Assembly: GCA_003524435.1 (NCBI GenBank) | Contig: DQHP01000103.1 | Location: 1-57,607 of the forward strand | DNA: 57,607 nucleotides | Direction of reading: 5' to 3' | Source of the DNA: Microbacterium sp. | GTDB taxonomy: Bacteria > Actinomycetota > Actinomycetes > Actinomycetales > Microbacteriaceae | In this document: piece after piece, positions 43,782 to 52,836 of the stretch | How the letters are laid out: each line of letters opens with the position of its first letter | How positions within the stretch are numbered: the stretch's first letter is position 1 | Notes under the pieces: generated by a model | Databases searched by the model: none | What the model was told of the DNA's origin: nothing | Seen by the model: the letters and a program-made list of their open reading frames with translations, nothing else | Position numbers and translations under genes: made by a program

Positions 43782-44702
43782 ATGAGCGACAAGCTGATGC
43801 TGCTAGATACTGCGTCCCTCTACTTCCGCGCGTTCTACGGAGTGCCCGACAAGGTGAAGGCGCCGAACGGCACATCGGTCAACGCCGTTCGCGGCCTGCT
43901 CGACATCATCGCGAAGCTCGTAAAGCTCTACGAGCCCACACACATCGTGGCGTGCTGGGACGACGATTGGCGTCCGCAGTGGCGTGTCGATCTCATCCCC
44001 AGTTACAAAGCTCATCGCGTCGTCGAAGTCATAGCGACTGGTCCTGATGTCGAAGAGGTGCCTGATCCACTCGAGGAGCAACTCCCCGTTATCCGCGAGG
44101 CACTCGCAGCCCTCCGCATCCCGATCATCGGTGTCACGGCACACGAAGCCGATGACGTCATCGGCACACTCGCGACGCTCGCCACAATGCCGGTCGATGT
44201 CGTCACCGGCGACCGTGATCTCTTCCAACTGGTTGATGATTCACGCAGCATCCGCATCATCTACACGGCAAAGGGCATGAGCAACCTCGAAACGGTGACC
44301 GACGAAACCGTGGTGAAAAAGTACGGCGTATTGCCCTCGCAGTACGCCGATTTTGCCACTCTGCGCGGTGATGCCTCCGACGGATTGCCCGGAGTTCCCG
44401 GCGTCGGAGACAAGACCGCAGCCACGCTTCTTCAGGCGCACGGCGACCTTGCCGGCATCCGCGCTGCCGCAGTCGCGGGCGAAGGCATGAGCGCAGGGGT
44501 GTGCGGCAAGATCATCACTGCATCGGACTACCTCGACGTGGCCCCGACCGTCGTAGAAGTATCCAAGTCGCTGGACGTTGTCCCGCCCACCGATGCCATC
44601 CGCGCACTCGATCCCACTGAAGTCGATGCTGCCACTGCACTCGCTGAGAGCTGGAACCTCGGCGGCTCTATGGACAGAGCCATCGCCGCTCTCGCACGAT
44701 AG
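43782..44702 (+). CDS. 5'-3' exonuclease, flap-endonuclease-like
   Basis: Stand-alone homologue of the polymerase I N-terminal domain, 306 residues. It has the acidic metal-site residues in MLLDTASLYFRAFYG, VACWDDDWRPQWR and AHEADDVIGTLA, then VVTGDRDLFQLV and the helix-hairpin-helix GDASDGLPGVPGVGDKTAATLL. Likely roles are RNA-primer removal or repair. CATGCT ends six bases before the ATG. Confidence 0.92.
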   Translation: MSDKLMLLDTASLYFRAFYGVPDKVKAPNGTSVNAVRGLLDIIAKLVKLYEPTHIVACWDDDWRPQWRVDLIPSYKAHRVVEVIATGPDVEEVPDPLEEQLPVIREALAALRIPIIGVTAHEADDVIGTLATLATMPVDVVTGDRDLFQLVDDSRSIRIIYTAKGMSNLETVTDETVVKKYGVLPSQYADFATLRGDASDGLPGVPGVGDKTAATLLQAHGDLAGIRAAAVAGEGMSAGVCGKIITASDYLDVAPTVVEVSKSLDVVPPTDAIRALDPTEVDAATALAESWNLGGSMDRAIAALAR

Positions 44703-44717
44703 CCGCGATTGGCCGGC

Positions 44718-45707
44718 TCACTCGGCCCACGCCAGCAGTCGCTCCGCTCCCCAGGTCGTCACAATCCGCTCGGCCGGCACTCCTGCTTTCTCCGCACGTT
44801 CAGCTCCGTAGTCAAGCAGTGACAGTTGCCCGGGAGCATGGGCATCAGAGTCGAGCGAAAACAGACACCCTGCGTCAAGCGCGATGGCGATCAACTCGTC
44901 CGGCGGATCCTGCCGCTCTGGGCGTGAGTTGATCTCGACCGCCACGGCATGTTCCGCGCACGCGTCAAAAACAGCATGCGCGTCGAACTGCGACTGAGCG
45001 CGCGTCCCCCGCTCGCCCTGCACCAGCTGTCCCGTGCAGTGTCCGAGCACATTCACGTGCCCGCTCGAGACCGCAGCGATCATTCGCTTCGTCATCGGCC
45101 TCGATTCCATGCGGAGCTTGGAATGCACCGATGCCACGACGATGTCCAGTCTTCCGAGCAGCTCAACATCCTGATCGAGAGCACCGTCGTCGAGGATGTC
45201 CACCTCGATGCCAGCCAGCATCAGAAAACCATCTGTAGATTCCGCGCGCACCAACGGAATCTGCTCGCGCAGGCGTTCAGCCGACAAGCCACGAGCCACG
45301 CGAAGCCGTGGCGAATGGTCGGTGATCGCTAGATACTCGTGTCCGAGCTTTCGCGCTGCATCCGCCATCGTGGCTATCGACGTAGTGCCGTCTGACCACT
45401 CAGTATGCGCATGCAGGTCACCACGCAGTTTCGCACGCAAAAGCGACGTTCTCTCGGGCTCAACCTCACCGCGCAACTCGACGAGATAGTCCGGAGTCTC
45501 ACCAACCTGCGCCTGCCGAATCACGGCAAACGTCGAGTCACCAATACCTTTTGCCGCGCGAAGTCGGGTCGGATCACTGCGAACGTCCGCCGGCAGCTTC
45601 TCCCACGTCTCAGCGGCCTGCCGGAATGCCTTAGCCCGGTAGCGCGAGGCTCTTTCACGCTCGAGCAACGTCGCGATCTCACGCAGCGCGTCGGCGGGGT
45701 CAATCAT
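44718..45707 (-). CDS. PHP domain phosphoesterase with N-terminal HhH domain
   Basis: A 329-residue protein like the C-terminal half of polymerase X-type proteins. The N-terminal part is a helix-hairpin-helix (LRAAKGIGDSTFAVI), the rest a PHP metal site (GDLHAHTEWSDGTTS, AITDHSP, ASVHSKLR, LGHCTG, EINSRPERQDPP, SLDSDAH). It probably hydrolyses a phosphate from nucleic acid or small molecules. It follows trpD by three bases. Confidence 0.85.
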   Translation of the reverse strand: MIDPADALREIATLLERERASRYRAKAFRQAAETWEKLPADVRSDPTRLRAAKGIGDSTFAVIRQAQVGETPDYLVELRGEVEPERTSLLRAKLRGDLHAHTEWSDGTTSIATMADAARKLGHEYLAITDHSPRLRVARGLSAERLREQIPLVRAESTDGFLMLAGIEVDILDDGALDQDVELLGRLDIVVASVHSKLRMESRPMTKRMIAAVSSGHVNVLGHCTGQLVQGERGTRAQSQFDAHAVFDACAEHAVAVEINSRPERQDPPDELIAIALDAGCLFSLDSDAHAPGQLSLLDYGAERAEKAGVPAERIVTTWGAERLLAWAE

Positions 45708-45710
45708 GGC

Positions 45711-46775
45711 TCAGGCCGATGCAAGTTCCCGAGTCGCGGCAACCCACGCATCCAGCTTGGCCGCGGCGCTGCCATCGTCAACCGCTGCCTCCGCACGCTC
45801 GTAACCGTCACGCAAGCGATCCAGAATCGGCCGCTGCACCTGAGTCGCATCCTGGGAAAGCTCGAAAGCAACCATGCCGGCAGCCGCATTCAACAACACG
45901 ATGTCTCGCACCGGTCCGCGCTTGCCCGTCAAAGTGTCACGCAGCACTCCGGCATTGTGCTCTGGAGAGCCACCCAATAAATCGACGAGGTCAGCGACCG
46001 GGATTCCGAGGTCGCGCGGGTCGAGGTCGTGCTCGTGGATATCACCGCGCGTGACTTCCCAAATACGGCTGTGACCAGTCGTGGTCAACTCATCGAGCCC
46101 ATCGTCTCCGCGGAACACCAGTGCGGTCGCGCCTCGAGTTCGGAAAACACCTGTGATGAGCGGCACGCGCTCGATCTGTGCGACACCGACCGCGTTCGCT
46201 TCTGCTCGCGCGGGGTTGCAAAGCGGTCCGAGCATGTTGAATACCGTCGGGACGCCCAATTCGCTGCGCGCTCCACCCGCGTGTTTGAAGCCAGGGTGAA
46301 ACGCAGCCGCCCACGCAAACGTGATGCCTGTGCGATGCAGCACCTCAGCAACGTGGTCGGGTGAGAGCGAGAGCTCCAGGCCCAGCGCACCGAGAACGTC
46401 AGAAGAACCGGATGCAGAACTCGCGGCGCGGTTTCCATGCTTGACGACAGGGATCCCCGTCGCACCGATGATGACGGCTGCGGTCGTAGAGACATTAACT
46501 GTCCCAACGCGATCACCGCCGGTGCCAACGATGTCGAGCACATTCGGCGACACTGGCAACGGAACAGCCGCCTCCAAAATCGCATCGCGGAATCCGACGA
46601 TCTCATCGATCGTCTCGCCTTTGGCTCGAAGAGCGATCAAAAAACCAGCGAGCTTCGCCTCAGATACGCTCCCCTGCATCACCTGACGCATCGCCCATGT
46701 GGACTCCCACACACTCAGATCACGCCGTTCCAGCAACGTAGTGAGGACATCGGGCCATGTCAGAGAATCAGCCAT
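45711..46775 (-). CDS. trpD: Anthranilate phosphoribosyltransferase
   Basis: Second step of tryptophan synthesis. The 354-residue protein shows IVGTGGDRVGTVNVST (PRPP binding), VVKHGNRAASSASGSSDVLGALG, and the HPGFKHAGGARSELGVPTVFN segment of the family. No other trp gene is near. ATG at 46775; TAAGAT ends seven bases before it, suggesting a leaderless message. Confidence 0.94.
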   Translation of the reverse strand: MADSLTWPDVLTTLLERRDLSVWESTWAMRQVMQGSVSEAKLAGFLIALRAKGETIDEIVGFRDAILEAAVPLPVSPNVLDIVGTGGDRVGTVNVSTTAAVIIGATGIPVVKHGNRAASSASGSSDVLGALGLELSLSPDHVAEVLHRTGITFAWAAAFHPGFKHAGGARSELGVPTVFNMLGPLCNPARAEANAVGVAQIERVPLITGVFRTRGATALVFRGDDGLDELTTTGHSRIWEVTRGDIHEHDLDPRDLGIPVADLVDLLGGSPEHNAGVLRDTLTGKRGPVRDIVLLNAAAGMVAFELSQDATQVQRPILDRLRDGYERAEAAVDDGSAAAKLDAWVAATRELASA

Positions 46776-46858
46776 GCCAGTGATCTTATCGGCGGAAAGA
46801 AATTCCTTGCGCACGCGCCCCAGACAGTGCATCCTTGTTTTTCCTTGAATTCACCGAG

Positions 46859-46906
46859 GATTCGCAGGCTTCTCTTAGGGTGCCCTAAGTCAAGGAACTG
46901 CGAATC
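46859..46906. promoter_or_regulatory. Nested inverted repeat with TTAGG...CCTAA core upstream of ctaE
   Basis: GATTCGCAG (46859-46867) is a perfect inverted match to CTGCGAATC (46898-46906). Inside lies TTAGGGTGCCCTAA (46875-46888), whose TTAGG-N4-CCTAA spacing equals the first 14 positions of the DtxR/IdeR iron box. The element is 50 bases before the ctaE start. A regulator is inferred. Confidence 0.5.
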
Positions 46907-46956
46907 AGGGGGCCAGGATGCAAGAATCACCGCCGCGTATCGGCCATAATGGAGGA

Positions 46957-47610
46957 GTGACCACCTCAGCGACCTATGCCCCGGCGGCAAGAACGATCAA
47001 GCGCCCGAACCCGGTAGCTGTCGGCACCATTGTGTGGCTCGGCAGCGAGGTGATGTTCTTCGCGGGTTTGTTCGCGATTTACTTCACCCTCCGGAGCACG
47101 TCCCCCGAACTGTGGGGCGACCGCACCGAGCTGCTGAACGTTACCTTTGCCGCGATCAACACCGCCATCCTTGTGTTCTCTTCCGTGACCTGCCAGATGG
47201 GCGTGTTTGCGGCTGAAGACATGCAGCCCTACCGCATCAAGAAGGGCGAACTCAACGGCGCAGGCCGGCGCCGCCTCTTTGGCTGGGGAATGGTCGAGTG
47301 GTTCTGGGTCACATTCGCGCTGGGCGCGATCTTCGTCTCCGGCCAGGTCTGGGAGTACGCCCAACTTGTCGCTGAGGGCCTGCCCATCCAGGCGGATGCC
47401 TATGCTTCGGCGTTCTACATCACCACCGGCTTCCACGCTATTCACGTCACCGGTGGACTCATCGCGTTCTTGCTCGTCATCGGCCGCGCATACGCGGTCA
47501 AGAACTTCGGGCACAAAGAGGCGACCACCTCGATCGTCGTGTCCTACTACTGGCACTTCGTAGACGTCGTCTGGATCGTGCTGTTCTTCATCATCTACTT
47601 CCTGAAATAA
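46957..47610 (+). CDS. ctaE: Cytochrome c oxidase subunit III
   Basis: Membrane subunit of the aa3 oxidase, 217 residues, with five or so helices. Family motifs are IVWLGSEVMFFAGLFAIYF at the start, GFHAIHVTGG near 165 and SYYWHFVDVVWIVLFF at the end. GTG at 46957 was chosen: CATAAT ends six bases before it. A longer frame from ATG 46918 is possible. First gene of the ctaE-qcrCAB operon. Confidence 0.95.
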   Translation: MTTSATYAPAARTIKRPNPVAVGTIVWLGSEVMFFAGLFAIYFTLRSTSPELWGDRTELLNVTFAAINTAILVFSSVTCQMGVFAAEDMQPYRIKKGELNGAGRRRLFGWGMVEWFWVTFALGAIFVSGQVWEYAQLVAEGLPIQADAYASAFYITTGFHAIHVTGGLIAFLLVIGRAYAVKNFGHKEATTSIVVSYYWHFVDVVWIVLFFIIYFLK

Positions 47611-47630
47611 GAGCGGAGCTGAGCTGCGAA

Positions 47631-48434
47631 ATGGCACGAGAGAAGAAGCGTCGCTCGAACGGACGCCGTAGCCCCCTGGCTGCTGCGGCACTGATCGGAG
47701 CGGGACTCCTCATTACCGGCGGTATCTACGCCGGTGCAACAGCGGCAATCGCCGCTACTGAAACGCCGACGGCGGCGAGCACCCAGCTCACTGTCGATGA
47801 CGGCGAGAAGCTTTTCCAGGCGAACTGTGCAACCTGTCACGGCATGGACCTTCAGGGCACGGCGAATGGCCCGAGCCTCTACGGTGTCGGTGAGCTATCA
47901 GTGGAATTCCAGCTCGCGACAGGTCGCATGCCTCTGCAGATGCAGGGACCGCAGGCTCCCCAGAAGGAGCCGCAGTTCACTGAGCCGCAGATCGACGCGA
48001 TGGCATCGTTCGTGCAGTCTGTGGCCCCCGGCCCGACGTACCCCTCGGACAAGACCCTCGATGGCGAAGGTGACGTTGCACACGGCGCCGAACTGTTCCG
48101 CGTCAACTGTGCAATGTGCCACAACGTTGCTGCCGCCGGTGGAGCACTCACGGAGGGCAAGTACGCGCCCGGGCTTTCCAACACCAGCGCGCTGCACATT
48201 TATGCAGCAATGGTCACTGGCCCCCAGAACATGCCTGTCTTCGGCGACATGAACTTGTCAGACGAAGACAAGCGCGACATCATCTCCGCTCTGCTGTACC
48301 AGCAGGAGGCAGTATCAGTTGGTGGTTTCACACTCGGCTCTTTGGGCCCAGTATCTGAAGGTCTGTTCATCTGGATCTTCGGCATCGGCGCGCTTGTCGC
48401 CATCTCCGTGTGGATCACGGCGAAGTCCAACTGA
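47631..48434 (+). CDS. qcrC: Cytochrome bc1 complex diheme cytochrome c subunit
   Basis: Membrane-anchored electron carrier to the oxidase, 267 residues. It has a signal/anchor, two c-type heme sites, CATCH in NCATCHGMDLQG and CAMCH in NCAMCHNVA, and a C-terminal membrane segment (FIWIFGIGALVAISVWI). The two-heme form is the actinobacterial type that replaces a soluble cytochrome c. It follows ctaE by 20 bases. Confidence 0.95.
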   Translation: MAREKKRRSNGRRSPLAAAALIGAGLLITGGIYAGATAAIAATETPTAASTQLTVDDGEKLFQANCATCHGMDLQGTANGPSLYGVGELSVEFQLATGRMPLQMQGPQAPQKEPQFTEPQIDAMASFVQSVAPGPTYPSDKTLDGEGDVAHGAELFRVNCAMCHNVAAAGGALTEGKYAPGLSNTSALHIYAAMVTGPQNMPVFGDMNLSDEDKRDIISALLYQQEAVSVGGFTLGSLGPVSEGLFIWIFGIGALVAISVWITAKSN

Positions 48435-48469
48435 CGAATTTCATCGAAGAGGAACGTACGAGGAGCACC

Positions 48470-49549
48470 ATGGCACACGACGACGACTCGCAGGCTCTTG
48501 AAAGGGCCTACCAGCCCTCTCCGGGGCTGGGTGTCGCAGTCAGCGATCCCGTGCAGAATCCCGGTCTTCCGCCGCATCGCGAGCGGATGACCGATAAGGA
48601 TCCAAAGGCTGAGAAGCGCGCAGCCCGCACGGTTTACACGCTTTTCTATCTGTCGCTCGCTGGCAGCATCTGGGCGGTTGCGGCATACATGCTGTTCCCT
48701 ATCGAGGACGAGTCGCTACTCTCGATTCGGTATAACAACCTCTTCATCGGAATCGGCATCGCCTTCGCGTTGCTGTGCCTCGGAATCGGCGCTATTCACT
48801 GGTCCAAGGCACTCATGTCCGATAAGGAACACATTGAGATGCGTCACCCCACCCGGGGCACGGATTCGACGCGCGACGCGGCCATCGAGGCCTTCGCCGA
48901 CGCGAACGAAGAGTCGGGCTTTGGCCGACGCACCATGATCCGCAACTCCCTGCTTGCTGCCTTGGTCGCATCGATCATCCCCGGTGTCACGTTGTTCCGC
49001 GGCCTTGCCCCGCACAACAACGCCGGTGGAAACCCCATCGCTGGTGACCCTGTCGCGCTTCTGCAGCAGACGATGTGGGAAACGGGCCAGCGACTCGTGC
49101 GCGACCCCGATGGCACCCCGATTCGCGCCGCAGACGTCACACTGGGCTCTGCGTTCCACGTGATCCCAGAGAACCTCAGCACGCTGTCTCACTCCGACGG
49201 TTACCTCGAAGAGAAGGCAAAGGCGATCGTGCTGATGATGCGCCTTCGCCCAGAACAGCTCATCGAGACCGAAGAACGTAAAGACTGGTCTTACGACGGC
49301 ATCGTCGCGTACTCAAAGGTCTGTACCCACGTAGGGTGCCCGGTGGCTTTGTACGAGCAGCAGACACACCATCTTCTGTGCCCGTGCCACCAGTCGCAGT
49401 TCGACGTCACCGACCAGGCCAAGGTCATCTTCGGCCCGGCCGCGCGTCCACTGCCGCAGTTGCCCATCACTGTTGACGATGAGGGATACCTCGTCGCACG
49501 CGACGGCTTCAACGAGCCTGTCGGCCCGAGCTTCTGGGAGCGCCATTGA
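48470..49549 (+). CDS. qcrA: Cytochrome bc1 complex Rieske iron-sulfur subunit
   Basis: 2Fe-2S subunit of the bc1 complex, 359 residues. The N-terminal half holds three membrane segments, as in other actinobacteria, and the cluster motifs are CTHVGC and CPCHQSQFD near the end. The ATG at 48470 was chosen for MAHDDD; the frame before it overlaps qcrC. The end overlaps the qcrB TTG start by four bases. Confidence 0.95.
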   Translation: MAHDDDSQALERAYQPSPGLGVAVSDPVQNPGLPPHRERMTDKDPKAEKRAARTVYTLFYLSLAGSIWAVAAYMLFPIEDESLLSIRYNNLFIGIGIAFALLCLGIGAIHWSKALMSDKEHIEMRHPTRGTDSTRDAAIEAFADANEESGFGRRTMIRNSLLAALVASIIPGVTLFRGLAPHNNAGGNPIAGDPVALLQQTMWETGQRLVRDPDGTPIRAADVTLGSAFHVIPENLSTLSHSDGYLEEKAKAIVLMMRLRPEQLIETEERKDWSYDGIVAYSKVCTHVGCPVALYEQQTHHLLCPCHQSQFDVTDQAKVIFGPAARPLPQLPITVDDEGYLVARDGFNEPVGPSFWERH

Positions 49550-51366
49550 GCACCTCAACGCTGTCTAAAGAGGACAACAAAGACACCAAGGCACCGCTGG
49601 GCGGACGCTTCATCGGCGGAGCATCAAACTACATCGATGAGCGCACCAGCATCTCCGGCTTCGTCAAGGAGCTCGGACGAAAGATCTTCCCTGACCACTG
49701 GTCGTTCATGCTGGGCGAGATCGCTCTGTGGAGCTTCGTCGTCGTATTCATCTCGGGGTCGTTCCTGACCTTCTTCTTCGATGCCTCGATGGTCGAGACG
49801 CACTACACCGGTGCCTACGCCCCGATGCGCGGCCTTGAGATGTCGGCCGCCTTCGAATCCGCTCTGCGCATCTCCTTCGATGTGCGCGGTGGTCTCCTGG
49901 TCCGCCAGATCCACCACTGGGCCGCTCTTGTGTTCATCGCCGGTATCGGCATCCACATGTTGCGTGTGTTCTTCACTGGTGCATTCCGCAAGCCGCGTGA
50001 GCTGAACTGGGTGATCGGCTTCGTGCTCTTCATCCTGGCTCTGGCCGAAGGCTTCACCGGCTACTCGCTTCCGGATGACCTGCTCTCGGGTAACGGTCTG
50101 CGCATCATTGACGGCATGATCAAGGGCATCCCCCTTATCGGCACCTGGACCTCGTTCCTGATCTTCGGTGGAGAGTTCCCTGGTACCGACATCGTCGGCC
50201 GCCTTTATTCTCTGCACATCCTTCTGCTGCCGATGCTCGTCATCGCACTGATCGTCGTGCACCTCATGCTCATGATCATCAACAAGCACACGCAGTTCGC
50301 CGGCCCCGGCCGCACGAACGACAACGTCGTGGGCTACCCGATGATGCCGATCTACATGACGAAGATGGGCGGTTACCTCTTCCTCGTCTTCGGCACGATC
50401 GTGCTGATCGCATCGTTCTTCCAGATCCTTCCGTTCTGGGAGTACGGCCCCTACGACCCGTCTCCGATTTCTGCAGGTACACAGCCTGACTGGTACATCG
50501 GGTTTGCCGACGGCGCACTGCGTCTAGCCCCTCCGCACCTGGACATCGTGTTCCTCGATCGGACACTCTCGCTCGGCATCCTGATCCCGGTCGCCGTCCT
50601 GGGTCTGTTCATCGTCGCTGTCGCGATCTATCCGTTCCTTGAGGCATGGGTTACCGGTGACAAGCGTGAGCACCACCTCGCTCAGCGCCCGCGCAACGCC
50701 GCGACGCGCACGGCGATCGGTGTTGCGGGCGTGATCTTCTACGCGGTGATGTGGGCGGCGGCTTCGTCCGACCTCATTGCCACGCACTTCATGCTGACGA
50801 TGGAAGGCGTGATCCATTCCCTCCAGGCTCTGTTGTTCCTTGGTCCGATCATCGGCTACTTCGTGACGAAGCGGATCTGCATCGCCCTGCAGCGCAAGGA
50901 TCGTGAGATCGTTCTGCACGGTTACGAGTCGGGCCGCATCGTCCGCCTCCCCGGTGGAGAGTTCATCGAAGTGCACCAGCCCGTCGACCAGTACGACCGT
51001 TGGAAGCTCATCGATATCGACAACTATGAGCCTCTCGTGGTGCGGCCGAACGACAAGGGCCGTATCCCTTGGACGGAGAACCTGCGTTCTTCGATCTCGC
51101 GCTGGTTCTTTGAGGACCGTCTCGCGCCGCTTACTCAGACCGAGGTGGCAGCGGCAGACGCTCACCAGCACCATGTCACGGCGGAAACCGCCGAGGTCGA
51201 GGCTGAAGAGATTCAGGGTGCCCACGAACGCGCAGGTGCTGCGGATGCTCCGTTGCACCCCGAGGTGGAAACACATGTCGACGAAACGCCGAACACGCCG
51301 AGTTCGGTTATCGCGACAGATCCCGTCAAGAAGCCTCGCAAGAAGAAGTCGGAAGATAGCGAGTAA
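49546..51366 (+). CDS. qcrB: Cytochrome bc1 complex cytochrome b subunit
   Basis: Quinol-oxidising membrane core, 606 residues. It shows paired heme histidines (HHWAALVFIAGIGIHMLRVF and LHILLLPMLVIALIVVHLMLM), the AEGFTGYSLPDDLLSGNGL and PEWY-type PDWY motif, and a C-terminal extension with acidic and Lys-rich residues after about residue 530, usual in actinobacteria. TTG start coupled to qcrA (TTGA overlap). Last gene of the operon. Confidence 0.95.
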   Translation: MSTSTLSKEDNKDTKAPLGGRFIGGASNYIDERTSISGFVKELGRKIFPDHWSFMLGEIALWSFVVVFISGSFLTFFFDASMVETHYTGAYAPMRGLEMSAAFESALRISFDVRGGLLVRQIHHWAALVFIAGIGIHMLRVFFTGAFRKPRELNWVIGFVLFILALAEGFTGYSLPDDLLSGNGLRIIDGMIKGIPLIGTWTSFLIFGGEFPGTDIVGRLYSLHILLLPMLVIALIVVHLMLMIINKHTQFAGPGRTNDNVVGYPMMPIYMTKMGGYLFLVFGTIVLIASFFQILPFWEYGPYDPSPISAGTQPDWYIGFADGALRLAPPHLDIVFLDRTLSLGILIPVAVLGLFIVAVAIYPFLEAWVTGDKREHHLAQRPRNAATRTAIGVAGVIFYAVMWAAASSDLIATHFMLTMEGVIHSLQALLFLGPIIGYFVTKRICIALQRKDREIVLHGYESGRIVRLPGGEFIEVHQPVDQYDRWKLIDIDNYEPLVVRPNDKGRIPWTENLRSSISRWFFEDRLAPLTQTEVAAADAHQHHVTAETAEVEAEEIQGAHERAGAADAPLHPEVETHVDETPNTPSSVIATDPVKKPRKKKSEDSE

Positions 51367-51382
51367 TCTCGCTCCCCCGCTA

Positions 51383-51419
51383 AGGAAGGCCTCGTCCATT
51401 TATTGGATGAGGCCTTCCT
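51383..51419 (+). terminator. Terminator of the ctaE-qcrCAB operon
   Basis: AGGAAGGCCTCGTCCA (51383-51398) pairs with TGGATGAGGCCTTCCT (51404-51419) over 16 bases with one G-U, closed by a five-base AT loop. It begins 17 bases after the qcrB stop. Confidence 0.85.
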
Positions 51420-51436
51420 CGTTCTATGCTGGCGTG

Positions 51437-51850
51437 ATGTCTTCCATCGTGCAGCTCGTAGATGCGCCCACACTCGCTGATGCTCCTTACGCATACGCCG
51501 CGACAGCCCCCGCAGCCAGCAGACTCGTCTTCCTCGCGGGGGCCTGCCCGCTCAACGATGACGGTCTCATCGAGCATCCCGGCGACTATGCGGCGCAGGC
51601 AGCACGCTGCGTCGAGACGATGTTGGGTGCGCTGGATGCTGCGGGCTGCACTCTCGAGGACGTTATCAGCACCCGCGTTTTGGTGGCCTCTTCGGCGCGC
51701 TCTGACCTGGTAGCAGCGTGGGACGTTGTGGAGTCGGCTTTTGGCGATCACAGGGCACCAAGCACGCTACTGGGCGTGACCGTTCTGGGTTACCCCGACC
51801 AGTTGGTCGAAATCGAAGCGATCGCCGCGGTGATCGATGCAGAGGCCTAA
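51437..51850 (+). CDS. RidA/YjgF family protein
   Basis: A 137-residue member of the RidA family, which clears reactive enamine/imine intermediates. It has the AYAATAPAASRLVFLAG opening, the QAARCVETMLGALDAAGCTLEDV middle and the C-terminal VEIEAIAAV strand with its Glu. The catalytic arginine site is kept in part (STRVLV). TATGCT ends six bases before the ATG. It lies alone after the respiratory operon. Confidence 0.88.
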   Translation: MSSIVQLVDAPTLADAPYAYAATAPAASRLVFLAGACPLNDDGLIEHPGDYAAQAARCVETMLGALDAAGCTLEDVISTRVLVASSARSDLVAAWDVVESAFGDHRAPSTLLGVTVLGYPDQLVEIEAIAAVIDAEA

Positions 51851-51883
51851 CCTGCCGTATCAACGGCCGCATAAGCTGGTGCC

Positions 51884-52303
51884 ATGATCGAACCTGCTGA
51901 CTTCTTCGCTGCAAGACTTGCCCACGAGACCGACGCCAGTGACGTGTACGCGGCGCAGAAGGCCGGAGAGAACATCGTGGTCATCGACGTCCGCTCCGAC
52001 GAGGCGTGGGCGCAGGGACGAGTCGCAGGTGCCGTACACATGCATTACTCCGAGATCGCGACCCGCGCACCCAAAGAGATCCCGCAGGATGCAAGCGTCA
52101 TCGTTTACTGCTGGAGCCCCGGATGCAACGCAGGAGTGAAGGGCGCACTTGAGTTCGCAAAACTCGGATATAGCGTCCGCGAGATGATTGGTGGATTCGA
52201 ATACTGGGCTCGCGGAGGCTATCCCGTTGAGGACCACGACGGAGTACACCGTCGCCCCATCGATCCGCTCGCCGGGGTTCCTCGCATCCGCACCCGCGAG
52301 TAA
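51884..52303 (+). CDS. Rhodanese-like domain protein
   Basis: A 139-residue single rhodanese domain: VVIDVRSDEAWAQGRVAGAVHMHY at the start, then VIVYCWSPGCNAGVKGALEFAKLGY, with the active cysteine in CWSPGCNAG and a second Cys four residues on, and MIGGFEYWARGGYPV at the end. Sulfur transfer is likely, substrate unknown. TAAGCT ends six bases before the ATG. Confidence 0.9.
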   Translation: MIEPADFFAARLAHETDASDVYAAQKAGENIVVIDVRSDEAWAQGRVAGAVHMHYSEIATRAPKEIPQDASVIVYCWSPGCNAGVKGALEFAKLGYSVREMIGGFEYWARGGYPVEDHDGVHRRPIDPLAGVPRIRTRE

Positions 52304-52322
52304 GTAAGGCGTGGCGACAGAC

Positions 52323-52355
52323 GAAACGCCCCGGAGAAAATCTCCGGGGCGTTTC
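52323..52355. terminator. Bidirectional terminator between rhodanese gene and ctaF
   Basis: A perfect 15-bp stem, GAAACGCCCCGGAGA (52323-52337) and TCTCCGGGGCGTTTC (52341-52355), with a three-base loop, between convergent genes. It serves both. Confidence 0.9.
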
Positions 52356-52365
52356 AACGTTACTG

Positions 52366-52413
52366 TTTAGCGGGCGACTGCTTTAGCGAGCCACTCGTTT
52401 AGCGGGCGAAGTA
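52366..52413. repeat. 16-bp tandem repeat at the 3' end of ctaF
   Basis: Three head-to-tail units, TTTAGCGGGCGACTGC (52366-52381), TTTAGCGAGCCACTCG (52382-52397) and TTTAGCGGGCGAAGTA (52398-52413), share TTTAGCG(G/A)GC(G/C)A. The third holds the ctaF stop codon; the others lie just after it. A local duplication of the gene end is likely. Confidence 0.6.
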
Positions 52414-52833
52414 TCCGCGGTAGTACTCGTATACCCAGCCGACAATCGCAATGACGAAGAGCGCAAGGCCGATCGGCAGGAGGAAGTGGCCCACGGCCAA
52501 ACCGACCAAGAACACTGCGGCTGCACCGGCAAGCACAATTGGCCACCACGACCATGGGCTAAATTCACCGAGCTCGGGGTCACCGTCGTCGATGTCTGCG
52601 GTCAAGATGTCCTCGGGAAGTTCCCCGCCCTGCGCCTTGTGCGTACGGTCTAGATAGACCGCGATCATTGCGCTCATCAGGCCGCCGAAGAGCAGAGCGA
52701 TGGTTCCTACCCACTCCACCTTCGCTGCGCCCACAAGCTCGGGGTACTCAAGGATGTGCCACACGGTGTAAGCCGCGGCGACCACCACGAAGAAGGCGGT
52801 GAGAATCCACCAAAGAATAATATTGGACCGCAT
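52399..52833 (-). CDS. ctaF: Cytochrome c oxidase subunit IV, actinobacterial (CtaF)
   Basis: Small oxidase subunit, 144 residues, with four membrane helices. MRSNIILWWILTAFFVVVAAAYTVW opens it in two parts, PWSWWPIVLAGAAA lies after the acidic loop, and WVYEYYRGYFAR ends it, all typical of the actinobacterial form. Its start follows the ctaD stop by three bases. Confidence 0.93.
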   Translation of the reverse strand: MRSNIILWWILTAFFVVVAAAYTVWHILEYPELVGAAKVEWVGTIALLFGGLMSAMIAVYLDRTHKAQGGELPEDILTADIDDGDPELGEFSPWSWWPIVLAGAAAVFLVGLAVGHFLLPIGLALFVIAIVGWVYEYYRGYFAR

Positions 52834-52836
52834 GGC

